Made by a program: the position numbers and the translations under genes. Of a DNA stretch of 64,000 nt, positions 9,611-18,183 are shown one piece after another. The stretch is from Paenibacillus radicibacter (GTDB taxonomy: Bacteria > Bacillota > Bacilli > Paenibacillales > NBRC-103111), in the NCBI RefSeq assembly GCF_024721995.1, contig NZ_JANQBC010000009.1, positions 62,001 to 126,000 on the forward strand, written 5' to 3'. Position 1 is the first letter of the stretch, and each line of letters starts with the position of its first letter. The notes below the pieces were generated by a model. It was not told where the DNA came from and did not search any database. It was given only the letters and a program-made list of their open reading frames with translations.

Positions 9611-10156
9611 TTACATGTTGTTTATGAATTTCGTTTTTTTTTCAAAAAATGATTTCGCGTATTCCACAACACCTTGTACACCGGATAGTCCTTGATCTTG
9701 AAGCTCCATCGCCATAAAATTCTCATCTGGAACATCGAATGGCGCTTTAATCTGATACATGCTTGCTTTCTCGTAGCCGAACTTCGGATAGTACTCAGCA
9801 TGACCAAGGACAACGGAACCCTTGTATCCAAGATTAGTTGCAATTCTATGACCTTCAGTAATTAGCTTCTTGCCAATTCCTTTACCTTGCGTATCTGGCA
9901 ACACCGCGACAGGCGCAAGTGCAATAAGCATATGTTCTCCCACCTTAATCTCTGTGAACAGGATATGTCCTAAGATCTTGCCGTGTTCCTCTGCTACGAG
10001 GGATAGCTCTGGGATAAAGTTAGGACTCTTGCGAAGTCTGTTAACTAAATTATGTTCATCCTGATCCGAATGCTCCCCTTGCGCGAACGCTGCTTTAACT
10101 ACTTCATAAACCTTGTGAACGTCTTCATTCGTTTCTTGTCGAATGTTAATTGTCAT
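9611..10156 (-). CDS. GNAT-family N-acetyltransferase (YhbS-like)
   Basis: This 181-residue single-domain GNAT protein begins MTINIRQETNEDVHKVYEVV. It has the acetyl-CoA loop in VLPDTQGKGIGKKLITEGHRIA (Q-x-x-G-x-G/A) and the GHAEYYPKFGYEKA segment typical of YhbS-like enzymes. The substrate is unknown. An AGGTGA site lies upstream of ATG 10156. It has its own terminator and sits between the terminated ABC operon and the isoprenoid synthase gene, so it is probably monocistronic. The fold is certain and the specificity is not. Confidence 0.88.
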   Translation of the reverse strand: MTINIRQETNEDVHKVYEVVKAAFAQGEHSDQDEHNLVNRLRKSPNFIPELSLVAEEHGKILGHILFTEIKVGEHMLIALAPVAVLPDTQGKGIGKKLITEGHRIATNLGYKGSVVLGHAEYYPKFGYEKASMYQIKAPFDVPDENFMAMELQDQGLSGVQGVVEYAKSFFEKKTKFINNM

Positions 10157-10202
10157 GGAGTCTTCACCTGCTTTGTGTATGGGTACATAAAAATTGGTAC
10201 AT

Positions 10203-10238
10203 AAAAAAAGCGAGTATAGTTGTTGACTATACCCGCTC
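10203..10238 (-). terminator. Intrinsic terminator of the amino-acid ABC operon
   Basis: GCGAGTATAGT (10210-10220) pairs with ACTATACCCGC (10226-10236). A T7 tail follows on the reverse strand. Confidence 0.9.
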
Positions 10239-10299
10239 GTTAAGCATATTCTAAGTGATTTCTAGACTAAGGTCAAATTTTGTAAAAGTAGATGAAAAA

Positions 10300-11193
10300 T
10301 TACTGTAGCTTGCCGCCTTCAACGACCAACTGATCGGTAAATCCATCGCCATAGATGTCATTGAGCGTTGCCTTGTAAGCTTCGTGAATGAACTTATCTT
10401 TACCGAGTGTCTCAAGCTCTTTGTTGATCCAGTTCAGCAGCTCAGTATTTCCCTTTCCAACTGCAGGTGCAATTGTAGATTGACCACCAAACTCTGGAAT
10501 ACTTACCGTAAATCCAGGGTTTGCTTTCGCCCAAGCGATGAGTTCCGTATTGTCATTAGCAATGGCTGCACCACGGCCGTCTTTAAGCGCTGCGAAAATC
10601 TCCGTGTACTGATCGAACTTCAAGAGCTTCACATCGGGATGATTTTTTGTAAAATAAGTTTCTGCTGTCGTGCCTTTGGCTACAATCAGCTTCTTGCCGT
10701 CCGCTTTTAACTGATCAATCGATGTAATTGGTGCACCACTTGGTGATACGATCCCGAAGGAAAGTTTCATATATGGGTTGGCAAAATCAACTTTCTGCTT
10801 GCGCTCATCCGTTACTGTGAAATTCGCCATAATGATATCTACTTTATTGGATTCTAAGTAAGCCACACGGCTTGCTGCATCTACAAGTACAAACTCTGCT
10901 TTGGACTCGTCACCGAGCAAGTCTTTCGCGAATTTTTTGGCAATATAAACGTCAAAGCCTTGGTTCTTCCCATTCGAATCCACAAAACCGAACGGCGGCT
11001 TATCTGCGAACACCCCGATACGAACCTTGCCATTCTTCTTGAGCTGTTCAATAGAGGCAAACTTCGCATTCGACGCTGCGCCATTACTGTTGTTATTGGT
11101 GCTGCTAGCCTCTTTGGCATTGCCACAAGCTGTTAGACCTACTAATAATACACTTGCAAGTAATATACTCACCCATCTGCTTCGTCTTCTCAT
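10300..11193 (-). CDS. Amino-acid ABC transporter substrate-binding lipoprotein (PEB1-type)
   Basis: The signal peptide ends in the lipobox LTAC (Cys23), so this is an extracytoplasmic lipoprotein. The mature part has the family-3 solute-binding fold: GKVRIGVFADKPPFGFVDSNGKNQGFDV near residue 55, then NKVDIIMANFTVTDERKQKVDFANPYM and a KGTTAETYF segment. It reads close to Campylobacter PEB1 (aspartate/glutamate binding) and to proteins labelled cysteine-binding, so an acidic amino acid or cysteine/cystine is likely. It is the last gene of a permease-permease-ATPase-binding protein operon and is followed by a strong terminator. Confidence 0.92.
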   Translation of the reverse strand: MRRRSRWVSILLASVLLVGLTACGNAKEASSTNNNSNGAASNAKFASIEQLKKNGKVRIGVFADKPPFGFVDSNGKNQGFDVYIAKKFAKDLLGDESKAEFVLVDAASRVAYLESNKVDIIMANFTVTDERKQKVDFANPYMKLSFGIVSPSGAPITSIDQLKADGKKLIVAKGTTAETYFTKNHPDVKLLKFDQYTEIFAALKDGRGAAIANDNTELIAWAKANPGFTVSIPEFGGQSTIAPAVGKGNTELLNWINKELETLGKDKFIHEAYKATLNDIYGDGFTDQLVVEGGKLQ

Positions 11194-11221
11194 TTCTCTC
11201 CAACTCCCACTTTTCTATTAT

Positions 11222-11968
11222 TTAATATTGAAAAACATCCAGAAAGTGCTTGGCACGATCTGTCGTCGGTGACGCAAAAAATTGCTTAGCAGGTGTGATC
11301 TCTTGAATCTGACCTTGATCCATAAACACGATCCGATCACCTACAGATTTAGCGAATCCCATCTCGTGAGTCACAATAATCATCGTCATCCCTTGGCGTG
11401 CAAGAACTTGAATGACATCTAACACCTCACGAACCATCTCTGGATCGAGGGATGCTGTCACTTCATCGAACAGAATCATATCGGGATTCATACATAAAGC
11501 GCGTACGATGGCAATCCGCTGTTTCTGTCCACCTGATAGTTGACGCGGATATGAATCTTTACGATCAAGCAGCCCCACTCTTTCGAGTAATTGTTCAGCT
11601 TGCTTTGTTGCTTCAGCCTTATCTCTCTTCTGAACCTTTAACGGCCCTAATAATACATTGTCGAGTACGGTCATATGCGGGAACAGATCATAATTCTGAA
11701 ATACCATGCCGATATGTTGTCGAACTTCAGTCCAATCCACGCTGGCATCCACAAGGTTACGACCTCGGTACTGAATTTCTCCACCTTGTACTTGTTCCAA
11801 TCCATTGAGACATCGCAGGAAAGTACTCTTCCCACAACCAGAAGGACCTAGAACGACGATAACTTCCCCTTTTTCAACAGATAGATTAATGCCATTAAGT
11901 ACTTGTCGTTCCCCATAACTTTTATGTAATTGCTTCACTTCTAAGAGTGTTTCTGCGGCTTGGGTCAT
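11222..11968 (-). CDS. Amino-acid ABC transporter ATP-binding protein (GlnQ family)
   Basis: It has all nucleotide-binding motifs: Walker A GPSGCGKST, Q-loop in MVFQNYDLFPHMTV, signature LSGGQKQR, Walker B MILFDEVTASLDP and the switch His in IIVTHEMGFA. This is the polar amino-acid uptake subfamily, which drives import through the two neighbouring permeases. ATG at 11968 has AAAGGGG 9 nt upstream, so the in-frame TTG at 11977 is unlikely to be used. It lies between the second permease (22 bp gap) and the binding protein (28 bp gap). Confidence 0.95.
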   Translation of the reverse strand: MTQAAETLLEVKQLHKSYGERQVLNGINLSVEKGEVIVVLGPSGCGKSTFLRCLNGLEQVQGGEIQYRGRNLVDASVDWTEVRQHIGMVFQNYDLFPHMTVLDNVLLGPLKVQKRDKAEATKQAEQLLERVGLLDRKDSYPRQLSGGQKQRIAIVRALCMNPDMILFDEVTASLDPEMVREVLDVIQVLARQGMTMIIVTHEMGFAKSVGDRIVFMDQGQIQEITPAKQFFASPTTDRAKHFLDVFQY

Positions 11969-11990
11969 GGATAACAACCCCTTTCACATG

Positions 11991-12668
11991 CTAATTTTGC
12001 ATTCTTCTCTCGAAAACTTTGGAAAGTTTAGATAATGGATAACACACAATAAAGTACAGAATAAAGATAAACCCATACACCCAGAATGATGCCGTTGGAG
12101 CATTAATGACGCCGACTTCAATAATTTGCTGACCAATCTTAACAACTTCAATAACTCCGATTAACACCACAAGCGATGTTGTCTTAATCATTCTAGTCGC
12201 TAAATTAATCGTACCTGGCAACATCCGACGAATGGCTTGTGGGATCAGAATGTACCGATAGATTTGCGCTTTACTAAGCCCTAATGCTTGGGCAGATTCC
12301 ACTTGGTGCTTAGGTAATGACTGCAATGCCCCGCGCACAATATCGCCTATTTCCGCTGCTCCCCATAAGCTGAACACGAAGATCGCAGTCACTTCACCAC
12401 TGACTTCAAAGTCTAATAATGGTGTAAATCCGAAGTATACGACATACAGCCAGACAAGAATCGGGATAATGCGAAACATCTCCAGGTACAGTCGCAGGAG
12501 TGTCTTCACAATTCTCGAATCCAGCGTTCGTAATAGACCCATGACAATTCCAAGTAGAGTGCCAATTACTATCGAAATGAACGATATTTCAATGGTAACG
12601 AGCAAGCCTCCAAGCAATCTTGCGAAATTAGAACCTTCGAACAGCACCTCAATTCCCGAATTCAGCAT
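11991..12668 (-). CDS. Amino-acid ABC transporter permease (HisM/GlnP family), second subunit
   Basis: This 225-residue membrane protein has about five hydrophobic helices. The cytoplasmic EAA coupling loop reads HQVESAQALGLSKAQIYRYILIPQAIRRMLPG, which docks on the ATPase. Its first codons overlap the end of the upstream permease gene by 20 bp, implying translational coupling. AAGG lies 6 nt before ATG 12668. It probably pairs with the other permease as a heterodimer. Confidence 0.93.
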   Translation of the reverse strand: MLNSGIEVLFEGSNFARLLGGLLVTIEISFISIVIGTLLGIVMGLLRTLDSRIVKTLLRLYLEMFRIIPILVWLYVVYFGFTPLLDFEVSGEVTAIFVFSLWGAAEIGDIVRGALQSLPKHQVESAQALGLSKAQIYRYILIPQAIRRMLPGTINLATRMIKTTSLVVLIGVIEVVKIGQQIIEVGVINAPTASFWVYGFIFILYFIVCYPLSKLSKVFERRMQN

Positions 12669-13314
12669 ATCTAACCTTCCTTTCTACCCATGTGAGCACA
12701 AGTGATAATGGCAACACGAGTATAAGATAGGCAATAACGAGTAAGAGTAGGGATTCGGTTGTTCTGTAATGCATGCCAATGAGATCCTTCGCGACGTTCA
12801 TCAGATCCATTAGTGCAATCGCACCAACGACAGAAGTTTCTTTTAATAGGAAAATAACATTCGCACCGAGCGACGGAATGCTGATCGCATACGCTTGCGG
12901 GAGAATCACGTACCTTGCGAGCTGTACTTTGGATAACCCAATACTTAAACCCGCTTCAATCTGCGATTTGCTCACTGCCTCAATTCCGCTGCGAAACGCC
13001 TCTGTCATGTAACTACCGCCTAAGAACGTAAGTCCGATCACAGCACAAGTCATTTCACTGAAATGAATGCCAATCTTCGGTAGACCATAATACAAGAAGA
13101 ACAACTGAACAAGCAGCGGTGTATTGCGAGAGAGTTCGATATAACCGCTAATTATTCGGCTAATGACGGGCACTTTGTAATACTGAATGACGCTACACAG
13201 CAATCCGACAATTAATGAGAACAGAATGCCCCAGAATGCAACAACGACCGTCAACCACATTGCTTCCCCATAGAGAGGAAGACTTTCCTTCATAAAATCC
13301 CAATCCAAATTCAT
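12649..13314 (-). CDS. Amino-acid ABC transporter permease, first subunit
   Basis: This HisM/GlnP-family permease has about five membrane helices and an EAA loop, KSQIEAGLSIGLSKVQLARYVILPQAYAISIPS. It is the promoter-proximal gene of the four-gene importer. ATG at 13314 (MNLDWDFMKESLP) is chosen because GAAGGG lies 9 nt upstream; the longer frame to 13365 adds residues unlike a permease N-terminus. The preceding 150 bp hold the terminator of the VWA gene and presumably the operon promoter. Confidence 0.92.
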   Translation of the reverse strand: MNLDWDFMKESLPLYGEAMWLTVVVAFWGILFSLIVGLLCSVIQYYKVPVISRIISGYIELSRNTPLLVQLFFLYYGLPKIGIHFSEMTCAVIGLTFLGGSYMTEAFRSGIEAVSKSQIEAGLSIGLSKVQLARYVILPQAYAISIPSLGANVIFLLKETSVVGAIALMDLMNVAKDLIGMHYRTTESLLLLVIAYLILVLPLSLVLTWVERKVRYAEFGN

Positions 13315-13458
13315 AAGCGACAACCCTTCTTGTTCGTCAAGATTTAGGATGACCCTATTAAACATATAATTCCGATAAACAAACTAAGAATTAATGTTTT
13401 ATACGATACAGCAGGTTGGGAAAGTTTGCAAGAATTATTTTTTTGTCTAATTTGAAAA

Positions 13459-13494
13459 TACAAACAACCCGCCAATCTATGCGATTGACGGGCT
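13459..13494 (-). terminator. Probable terminator of the moxR-VWA operon
   Basis: ACCCGCCAATC (13467-13477) pairs with GATTGACGGGC (13483-13493) with a CATA-type loop. The tail on the reverse strand is T-rich but interrupted by G residues. Confidence 0.7.
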
Positions 13495-13518
13495 ATGCCT
13501 CTTTATTTTTCATAACAA

Positions 13519-14415
13519 TTAGATATATCGAGTGATTATTCGAACCAATTGACGTGGGAATGCCTCAAGATTCGTAATGTCGATAAAGCGTTCTTGACCG
13601 TAAATTTGACTAATGACCTCTTTATCTTGACCAATTGCGGCAGCTAGGAAGGTTATACCCTTGCGCTCGTACTCAGCAATCGTCTGCTGCATATCAGTTG
13701 CTGCAACACTTCCCGTATAGTCCTCCATCGCTTTGGGTTGACCATCACTAATACTTATAAGTAGCTTCGTCTGCTCGGAGGATGTTAGGAGTCGTTCGGC
13801 CATCATTCTTAAGATGAGTCCATCCCGATTGTTATTTCGTGCTCGAATCCCCATCAGCTTATAACGATCATCAGGATTCGGATGTTCGCTGTCCGTATAT
13901 GCATAGATCGACATCTGCTCCATTCGAGACACGTCTGCTGTATCCCCATAAATGAGGACTGGAATTTTACATAGCTGACAAAACTCATACACTGCAATCA
14001 CGGCACGCTTTGCCGCCTCTAATCTGCCAAATGCAGCCATGGAAGCAGACTCATCAATTCGTAGCCCGACTACAAGTGAAGGAGATTCTGTTGGTGGACG
14101 TTTCTTGGCAAAAGAACGGAAATCCCGGTATGCCACGCTATCTGCTTGAAATTTACTGCCATAGTATTGATTTTTTGCATAATCAACTGCTATTTCGTGT
14201 TCGAGAAGCGGTAGCGTTTTACGAGCAATTTCCTGAATGACCGGCATTAGCTCTTTACTTAATCGAGCGTACTCTTCCTTATACTCCACTTCATATTCAG
14301 GGCGATGAACAATGAGCTTGATCCCTTTATGAACCGTATCCGCAACAAGTTCCCTTGCCTCTCGGTTTAATTTTTTGCGAAAATCTCGCTCTTGCTGCTT
14401 CGCATCATTTAGCAT
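13519..14415 (-). CDS. VWA-domain protein, partner of the MoxR ATPase (possibly made as a frameshift fusion)
   Basis: The von Willebrand A domain starts with the metal-binding motif DESAS in VVGLRIDESASM and continues through LLISISDGQP, a CobT/MoxR-associated type. The first ATG is at 14415 with a weak AAGGA about 12 nt upstream. The same frame stays open upstream to a TAG at 14650-14652, adding about 78 codons of acidic, Ser-rich, coding-like sequence that contains no ATG, GTG or TTG. That open stretch overlaps the end of moxR at a run of nine A. Translation may therefore come from -1 frameshifting or slippage, giving a fused product of about 736 residues. MoxR/VWA pairs act as metal-chelatase-like or chaperone machines in other systems; the target here is unknown. 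Confidence 0.85.
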   Translation of the reverse strand: MLNDAKQQERDFRKKLNREARELVADTVHKGIKLIVHRPEYEVEYKEEYARLSKELMPVIQEIARKTLPLLEHEIAVDYAKNQYYGSKFQADSVAYRDFRSFAKKRPPTESPSLVVGLRIDESASMAAFGRLEAAKRAVIAVYEFCQLCKIPVLIYGDTADVSRMEQMSIYAYTDSEHPNPDDRYKLMGIRARNNNRDGLILRMMAERLLTSSEQTKLLISISDGQPKAMEDYTGSVAATDMQQTIAEYERKGITFLAAAIGQDKEVISQIYGQERFIDITNLEAFPRQLVRIITRYI

Positions 14416-14618
14416 CGAATCTGGATTTCCTTGGTGATATTGAGGCGTGCCATTGTCACCTGTGTCGGTGCTTTCTAAGTAATTCGAATTCTCGGTACTA
14501 CTCTCACTTGATGAGTTTGGCTTGCTGTCAGCGGATTTTTTAAAAGCTACACCAGCTTCATCATCTGGGCTGCTATCAGTTATTATAGGATCGCTGATTT
14601 CGCCCTCAATGTGGATCT

Positions 14619-15728
14619 CTACGTTGTCAAAAACTCGTTTTTTTTTACGCTACTTTCGATCTCCGTTAATCGATCTAGCAGTTGATGCTTGTGAAGTGCA
14701 TGTTCCAATAGGCTGATTTCGTCCGGATCGGTTGTAATTTTATAAATAACCTTATGATAAAGCGATTCGGTAGCTGTTGCACCGCTGGCATATGCATCTA
14801 CCCAATAGAAATACGAACGCATGCCAGCCACACCTTTGATTGCATTCGCTCGTGCAGTCTGATCGAGAACAATGATGGTTTCTGCAAAAGCGTCTAATAC
14901 TTGCTCTTCTCCATAGCCAGTCTTCGCCTTCGCTCGTTCCATCATAACGGCTTTAGAAGGAAGATCCATCTTCTCTGTGTGTTGAACCCTATCGCGAAGT
15001 GCTTCATTCAGCGGTCTAGCTCCTGCATAACTTCGATTGGCTGTAATAACTGCTATAAAGTCTGGGTGTCTGCGAATAATCTCTGTCGGCAGATTGATGC
15101 TACTATCAAGCTCTAAGGCCGAATTGAGCGCCATTAACACCGCGGCATCGCGTATGACATTCGGTTCTTGGATTTCTAGCAGGTATCCTTTTTGATAAGC
15201 CCTGACGATCTCAGACGGATAAAAGCGATACTCCACGTTATCCCCTTCTGCTTGTTCCATCGCGAGCTTAAGTAACTGCTTCATTTTGCGAGCAGCCATC
15301 TCTTCTGATAATCCGAGCACATTCATCAATATTTCATGCGCACTTTCAAAGCTGTCGTTCTCATATAACGCCTGCAATGCGCTTTTATCCGACAAATCCA
15401 TCTGATTCATACGTTCTGTTGATATCACTGGCAGAATTGCACCGATAATATCCGATTTGTCCATATCTGCAAAACATGTCACCTTCGTATACGGCAGTCC
15501 GAAATTAGCGGATAATGCCTTCGCAAGCTGGGTCTTCCCTGTTCCTGCGTCACCCTCCAGCAATATGTTCGCAATCTTCATTTCCCCGCGATGCCAATTG
15601 CGCTTTATCTCCTGACACACACGCTGCTCTTCTTGACTGACTTTATGGGAGGAGGGCTTTTTCCATACGAGGTCTTGTTCGGATTCAGTTAGTTGTCTTG
15701 TCGGAGACAAGTTACATTGTTGATTCAT
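14619..15728 (-). CDS. MoxR-family AAA+ ATPase
   Basis: Walker A is GDAGTGKTQ (59-67) and sensor 1 lies in FIAVITANRSYAGARPLNEALRDRV. The Walker B region reads GYLLEIQEPNVI rather than the usual hhhhDE, a variant I associate with a MoxR subfamily. ATG 15728 follows AAAGGAG at good spacing. The 3' end contains A9 at 14638-14646, where a -1 shift (A AAA AAC) would bypass the stop and enter the VWA frame. The gene is driven by a consensus-like promoter followed by four tandem octamers. MoxR proteins usually act on a VWA partner encoded next to them, as here. Confidence 0.92.
   Translation of the reverse strand: MNQQCNLSPTRQLTESEQDLVWKKPSSHKVSQEEQRVCQEIKRNWHRGEMKIANILLEGDAGTGKTQLAKALSANFGLPYTKVTCFADMDKSDIIGAILPVISTERMNQMDLSDKSALQALYENDSFESAHEILMNVLGLSEEMAARKMKQLLKLAMEQAEGDNVEYRFYPSEIVRAYQKGYLLEIQEPNVIRDAAVLMALNSALELDSSINLPTEIIRRHPDFIAVITANRSYAGARPLNEALRDRVQHTEKMDLPSKAVMMERAKAKTGYGEEQVLDAFAETIIVLDQTARANAIKGVAGMRSYFYWVDAYASGATATESLYHKVIYKITTDPDEISLLEHALHKHQLLDRLTEIESSVKKNEFLTT
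14638..14646 (-). promoter_or_regulatory. A9 slippery run at the moxR/VWA junction
   Basis: Read on the reverse strand in the moxR frame, this is GTA AAA AAA AAC, containing the heptamer A AAA AAC. A -1 shift continues into the VWA frame with no intervening stop. Homopolymers of this length also promote polymerase slippage and sequencing error. Confidence 0.6.
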
Positions 15729-15774
15729 TCTTGATTGGCTCCTTTCTTTACAAAAGCGATCTCCGCTTTTATAT

Positions 15775-15806
15775 TTACTAATTTACTAAATTACTAATTC
15801 ACTAAA
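15775..15806 (-). repeat. Four tandem 8-bp repeats in the moxR leader (operator candidate)
   Basis: Four contiguous octamers read (A/T)TTAGT(A/G)A on the transcribed strand, starting just after the predicted transcription start and ending about 47 bp before the moxR start codon. A similarly phased set lies at the GIY-YIG operon promoter. Confidence 0.8.
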
Positions 15807-15818
15807 TTTGATGATTGC

Positions 15819-15847
15819 ATCATAACGCAAGTTAAGATCAAAGTCAA
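15819..15847 (-). promoter_or_regulatory. SigA-type promoter of moxR-VWA
   Basis: On the reverse strand, TTGACT (15842-15847), a 17-bp spacer and TATGAT (15819-15824). Transcription would start near 15812, at the edge of the octamer repeats. Confidence 0.75.
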
Positions 15848-15872
15848 TTCGGCATTTGCCCATTCCACAAAT

Positions 15873-15909
15873 AAAAAAACCAATCTCTGCACATATGCAA
15901 AGATTGGTT
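15873..15909 (-). terminator. Intrinsic terminator of the 724-residue lipoprotein gene
   Basis: CCAATCTCTGC pairs with GCAAAGATTGG around a short loop, with a T7 tail on the reverse strand, just after the stop at 15919. Confidence 0.9.
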
Positions 15910-15918
15910 TCAAAGATT

Positions 15919-18093
15919 TTATTTCCCTTCAAGGGTTATAAAATCGACTAATTTATCGCCCCAGTCGGTCTGGAACAGCAATTGCTGATCCTTATTCGTA
16001 AACATATAGTTTTTACAAGTTGCTGTATGGTAGCAGGATACTTCCTTCACTTCATTTTTCAGAGACAAATCAATTTCAGATTTATTGATAGGAATTTGTA
16101 ATTTTTGTACAAGGGTCGAGTCTAGATAGCTCGGATTCCAAATCGCTTTCACCAACTTGTTATTCGCCATTTCGAAAGAAACACCATTATTGTTATGATA
16201 GTTATCTCCATAAACCTTCTTGATTTCCTCTATCGTACTTCCGATTCTTAACCCACCAAAGGCAAGTTCATTCTTCACCTTATAGTTCCCACTCGCACCT
16301 TTAACCGGAACAGCACCAAGCTCTTTGCCAACCGATATCCATGGTTCCCATTTACGTGAATTCGGATTGTAAGTCAGATATTTGCCGTCTTCTTGTATGA
16401 TAAGCTTCGATCCACTTCCGAATATTGCATCTGCAAATGGAATCGTAGTAAAGTTCTGTGGTGTCTTGCCTAATTGCCAATAACTGAAACCAATGGATTT
16501 CAGAGTGGTTCCTTTTTCGAATCGTTCCAAGTACGCACCGTCTTCACCAACAGCACGAATATACCCTACTGCTTTCTGCGTCTTTCCTTCGTTACTAACA
16601 AAAGTTGTGTAAGGAATCCCTTGCTCAATTGTCGTCCGATAGGTGCCCTTACTCGTCGGATAAATAAGCATATCCAGATGCGTGTACATGTAGAGGTTAA
16701 CCGTTGATGTATAATTACGCGTTACTTTTAGTTCATTCTTCCCGTCTTCATAGGTGAACAAATCTAGTCCCGTCGATTCATTACGATCGTTATACACCAA
16801 TACATGAATTTGCTTTCGAGCTTGGTCATACACGGCGTAATTAATGTTATACATTTCATCTGGTTTATTATCTCGAAGCAATTTCTTCGTACCTGTCGCA
16901 ATGTCATAAATGTATACACCGTAGTAAGAGCTATATAAGATTCGGTTATTATCCATCCATTGAACTGGGGTATCGAACGGCTCAATGGTTGTATAGAAAT
17001 GCGACTCGATAACAACTGGCTCCTGGTTAGCACGTTCTAGGACATAACTATAGAAATACCCATCGCCATCACCTAACGCCCCGCCAATCGGATATACACC
17101 GATATAGCTCTGACCGTCAGGAGAAGTAACAATTTGTTTGTAATACCGATCTCTCGGACTGAATCCAATTGACTTACCCGACTTGCCATCACGCCACTGA
17201 ATTGCTGGATACTGTTTAACCGTAAGACTCGTATTGTCTAACTGCAAGTATGACGTTGTTTTCACTCTTAATGGATTCAAATCCAAGGTCATTTGTTTAA
17301 TTCCTTGATCGTCCACATCCACATTATCCATGTTACTAACTGTAATCTGCAGATGTTTATTATCCAACCATTTACCCACAGCAGGTTTCCCACTATTGAG
17401 AGTGGGCATAGAATTCGTATTCATCTCTTCCGAAAAGGCAAGGATAATCGTGTCCTGTTCAGCAGGAATTAATATTTGATTGCCATATTCAGCTCCATTT
17501 ATCGTAAGGTTTGCAAATTCATTTTCTTTCTCCTTCACAATCTCATACTTCAGAGGGTCTTTAGGAGCAAACTTCATTTCTGGCAACCCTTTCACTTGTA
17601 CCGAAAAAGATCCTTTAGGATCAGTAATATGAATATTAAATCCTTCGGCATAATCTGGATTAGCCTTTAATTCCCACTTCACGTCTCCGTGTACTTGTAC
17701 CGCTGGTTTAACCAACGCTTCATCAATCTCTGACTTGCGTACGTAACTGACTCCAATATTGATATGATCTAGATGGTACGGAATTTCTACTGCTTCATTG
17801 GGTATTTTGCTTTTGTCCCATTCGACATGAGAGGATGAGCAACAAATCTCGTTGTATTGATAGATGCTTAATTGCTTCATCCCATCCACCCATAACGGTT
17901 TGTTAACACTTTCAGTTACAGTTGACGTCACTTCAGGTGTTGTTGTTCCCAGAACTGAAGACGATGATGGTACTGTAACTACTGTTGACACACTCCTTTC
18001 TGGTGCTGTCCCCGCCCTCTCCTGACAAGCACTTAACACCAACAGTATGAATAATAACCCGAACAGCCCCCATTTTCTGAGCAAAATAAACAA
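15919..18093 (-). CDS. Large lipoprotein with probable beta-propeller, function unknown
   Basis: The signal peptide GLLFILLVLSACQ carries a lipobox ending at Cys23, so the 700-residue mature protein is predicted to be anchored on the outer face of the membrane. The first 300 residues look like beta-rich, Ig-like segments (NTNSMPTLNSGKPAVGKW resembles a bacterial Ig/SbsA-like repeat). Residues about 310-600 contain repeated blade-like strands (SPDGQSYIGVYPIGG, WMDNNRILYSSYYGVYIYDIATGTKK) suggesting a TolB/WD-type propeller. The C-terminus (FGGLRIGSTIEEIKKVYG) may be a separate small domain. I do not recognise the family. It is monocistronic, with its own terminator. Confidence 0.85.
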   Translation of the reverse strand: MFILLRKWGLFGLLFILLVLSACQERAGTAPERSVSTVVTVPSSSSVLGTTTPEVTSTVTESVNKPLWVDGMKQLSIYQYNEICCSSSHVEWDKSKIPNEAVEIPYHLDHINIGVSYVRKSEIDEALVKPAVQVHGDVKWELKANPDYAEGFNIHITDPKGSFSVQVKGLPEMKFAPKDPLKYEIVKEKENEFANLTINGAEYGNQILIPAEQDTIILAFSEEMNTNSMPTLNSGKPAVGKWLDNKHLQITVSNMDNVDVDDQGIKQMTLDLNPLRVKTTSYLQLDNTSLTVKQYPAIQWRDGKSGKSIGFSPRDRYYKQIVTSPDGQSYIGVYPIGGALGDGDGYFYSYVLERANQEPVVIESHFYTTIEPFDTPVQWMDNNRILYSSYYGVYIYDIATGTKKLLRDNKPDEMYNINYAVYDQARKQIHVLVYNDRNESTGLDLFTYEDGKNELKVTRNYTSTVNLYMYTHLDMLIYPTSKGTYRTTIEQGIPYTTFVSNEGKTQKAVGYIRAVGEDGAYLERFEKGTTLKSIGFSYWQLGKTPQNFTTIPFADAIFGSGSKLIIQEDGKYLTYNPNSRKWEPWISVGKELGAVPVKGASGNYKVKNELAFGGLRIGSTIEEIKKVYGDNYHNNNGVSFEMANNKLVKAIWNPSYLDSTLVQKLQIPINKSEIDLSLKNEVKEVSCYHTATCKNYMFTNKDQQLLFQTDWGDKLVDFITLEGK

Positions 18094-18183
18094 CGCCCCT
18101 CATCCATCTCAATTTATCTAATTTGGTTAATAATCCCAAAAAATTAGACGTCTTGAAATGAAATAAGTTGCATGTATTCGGTG

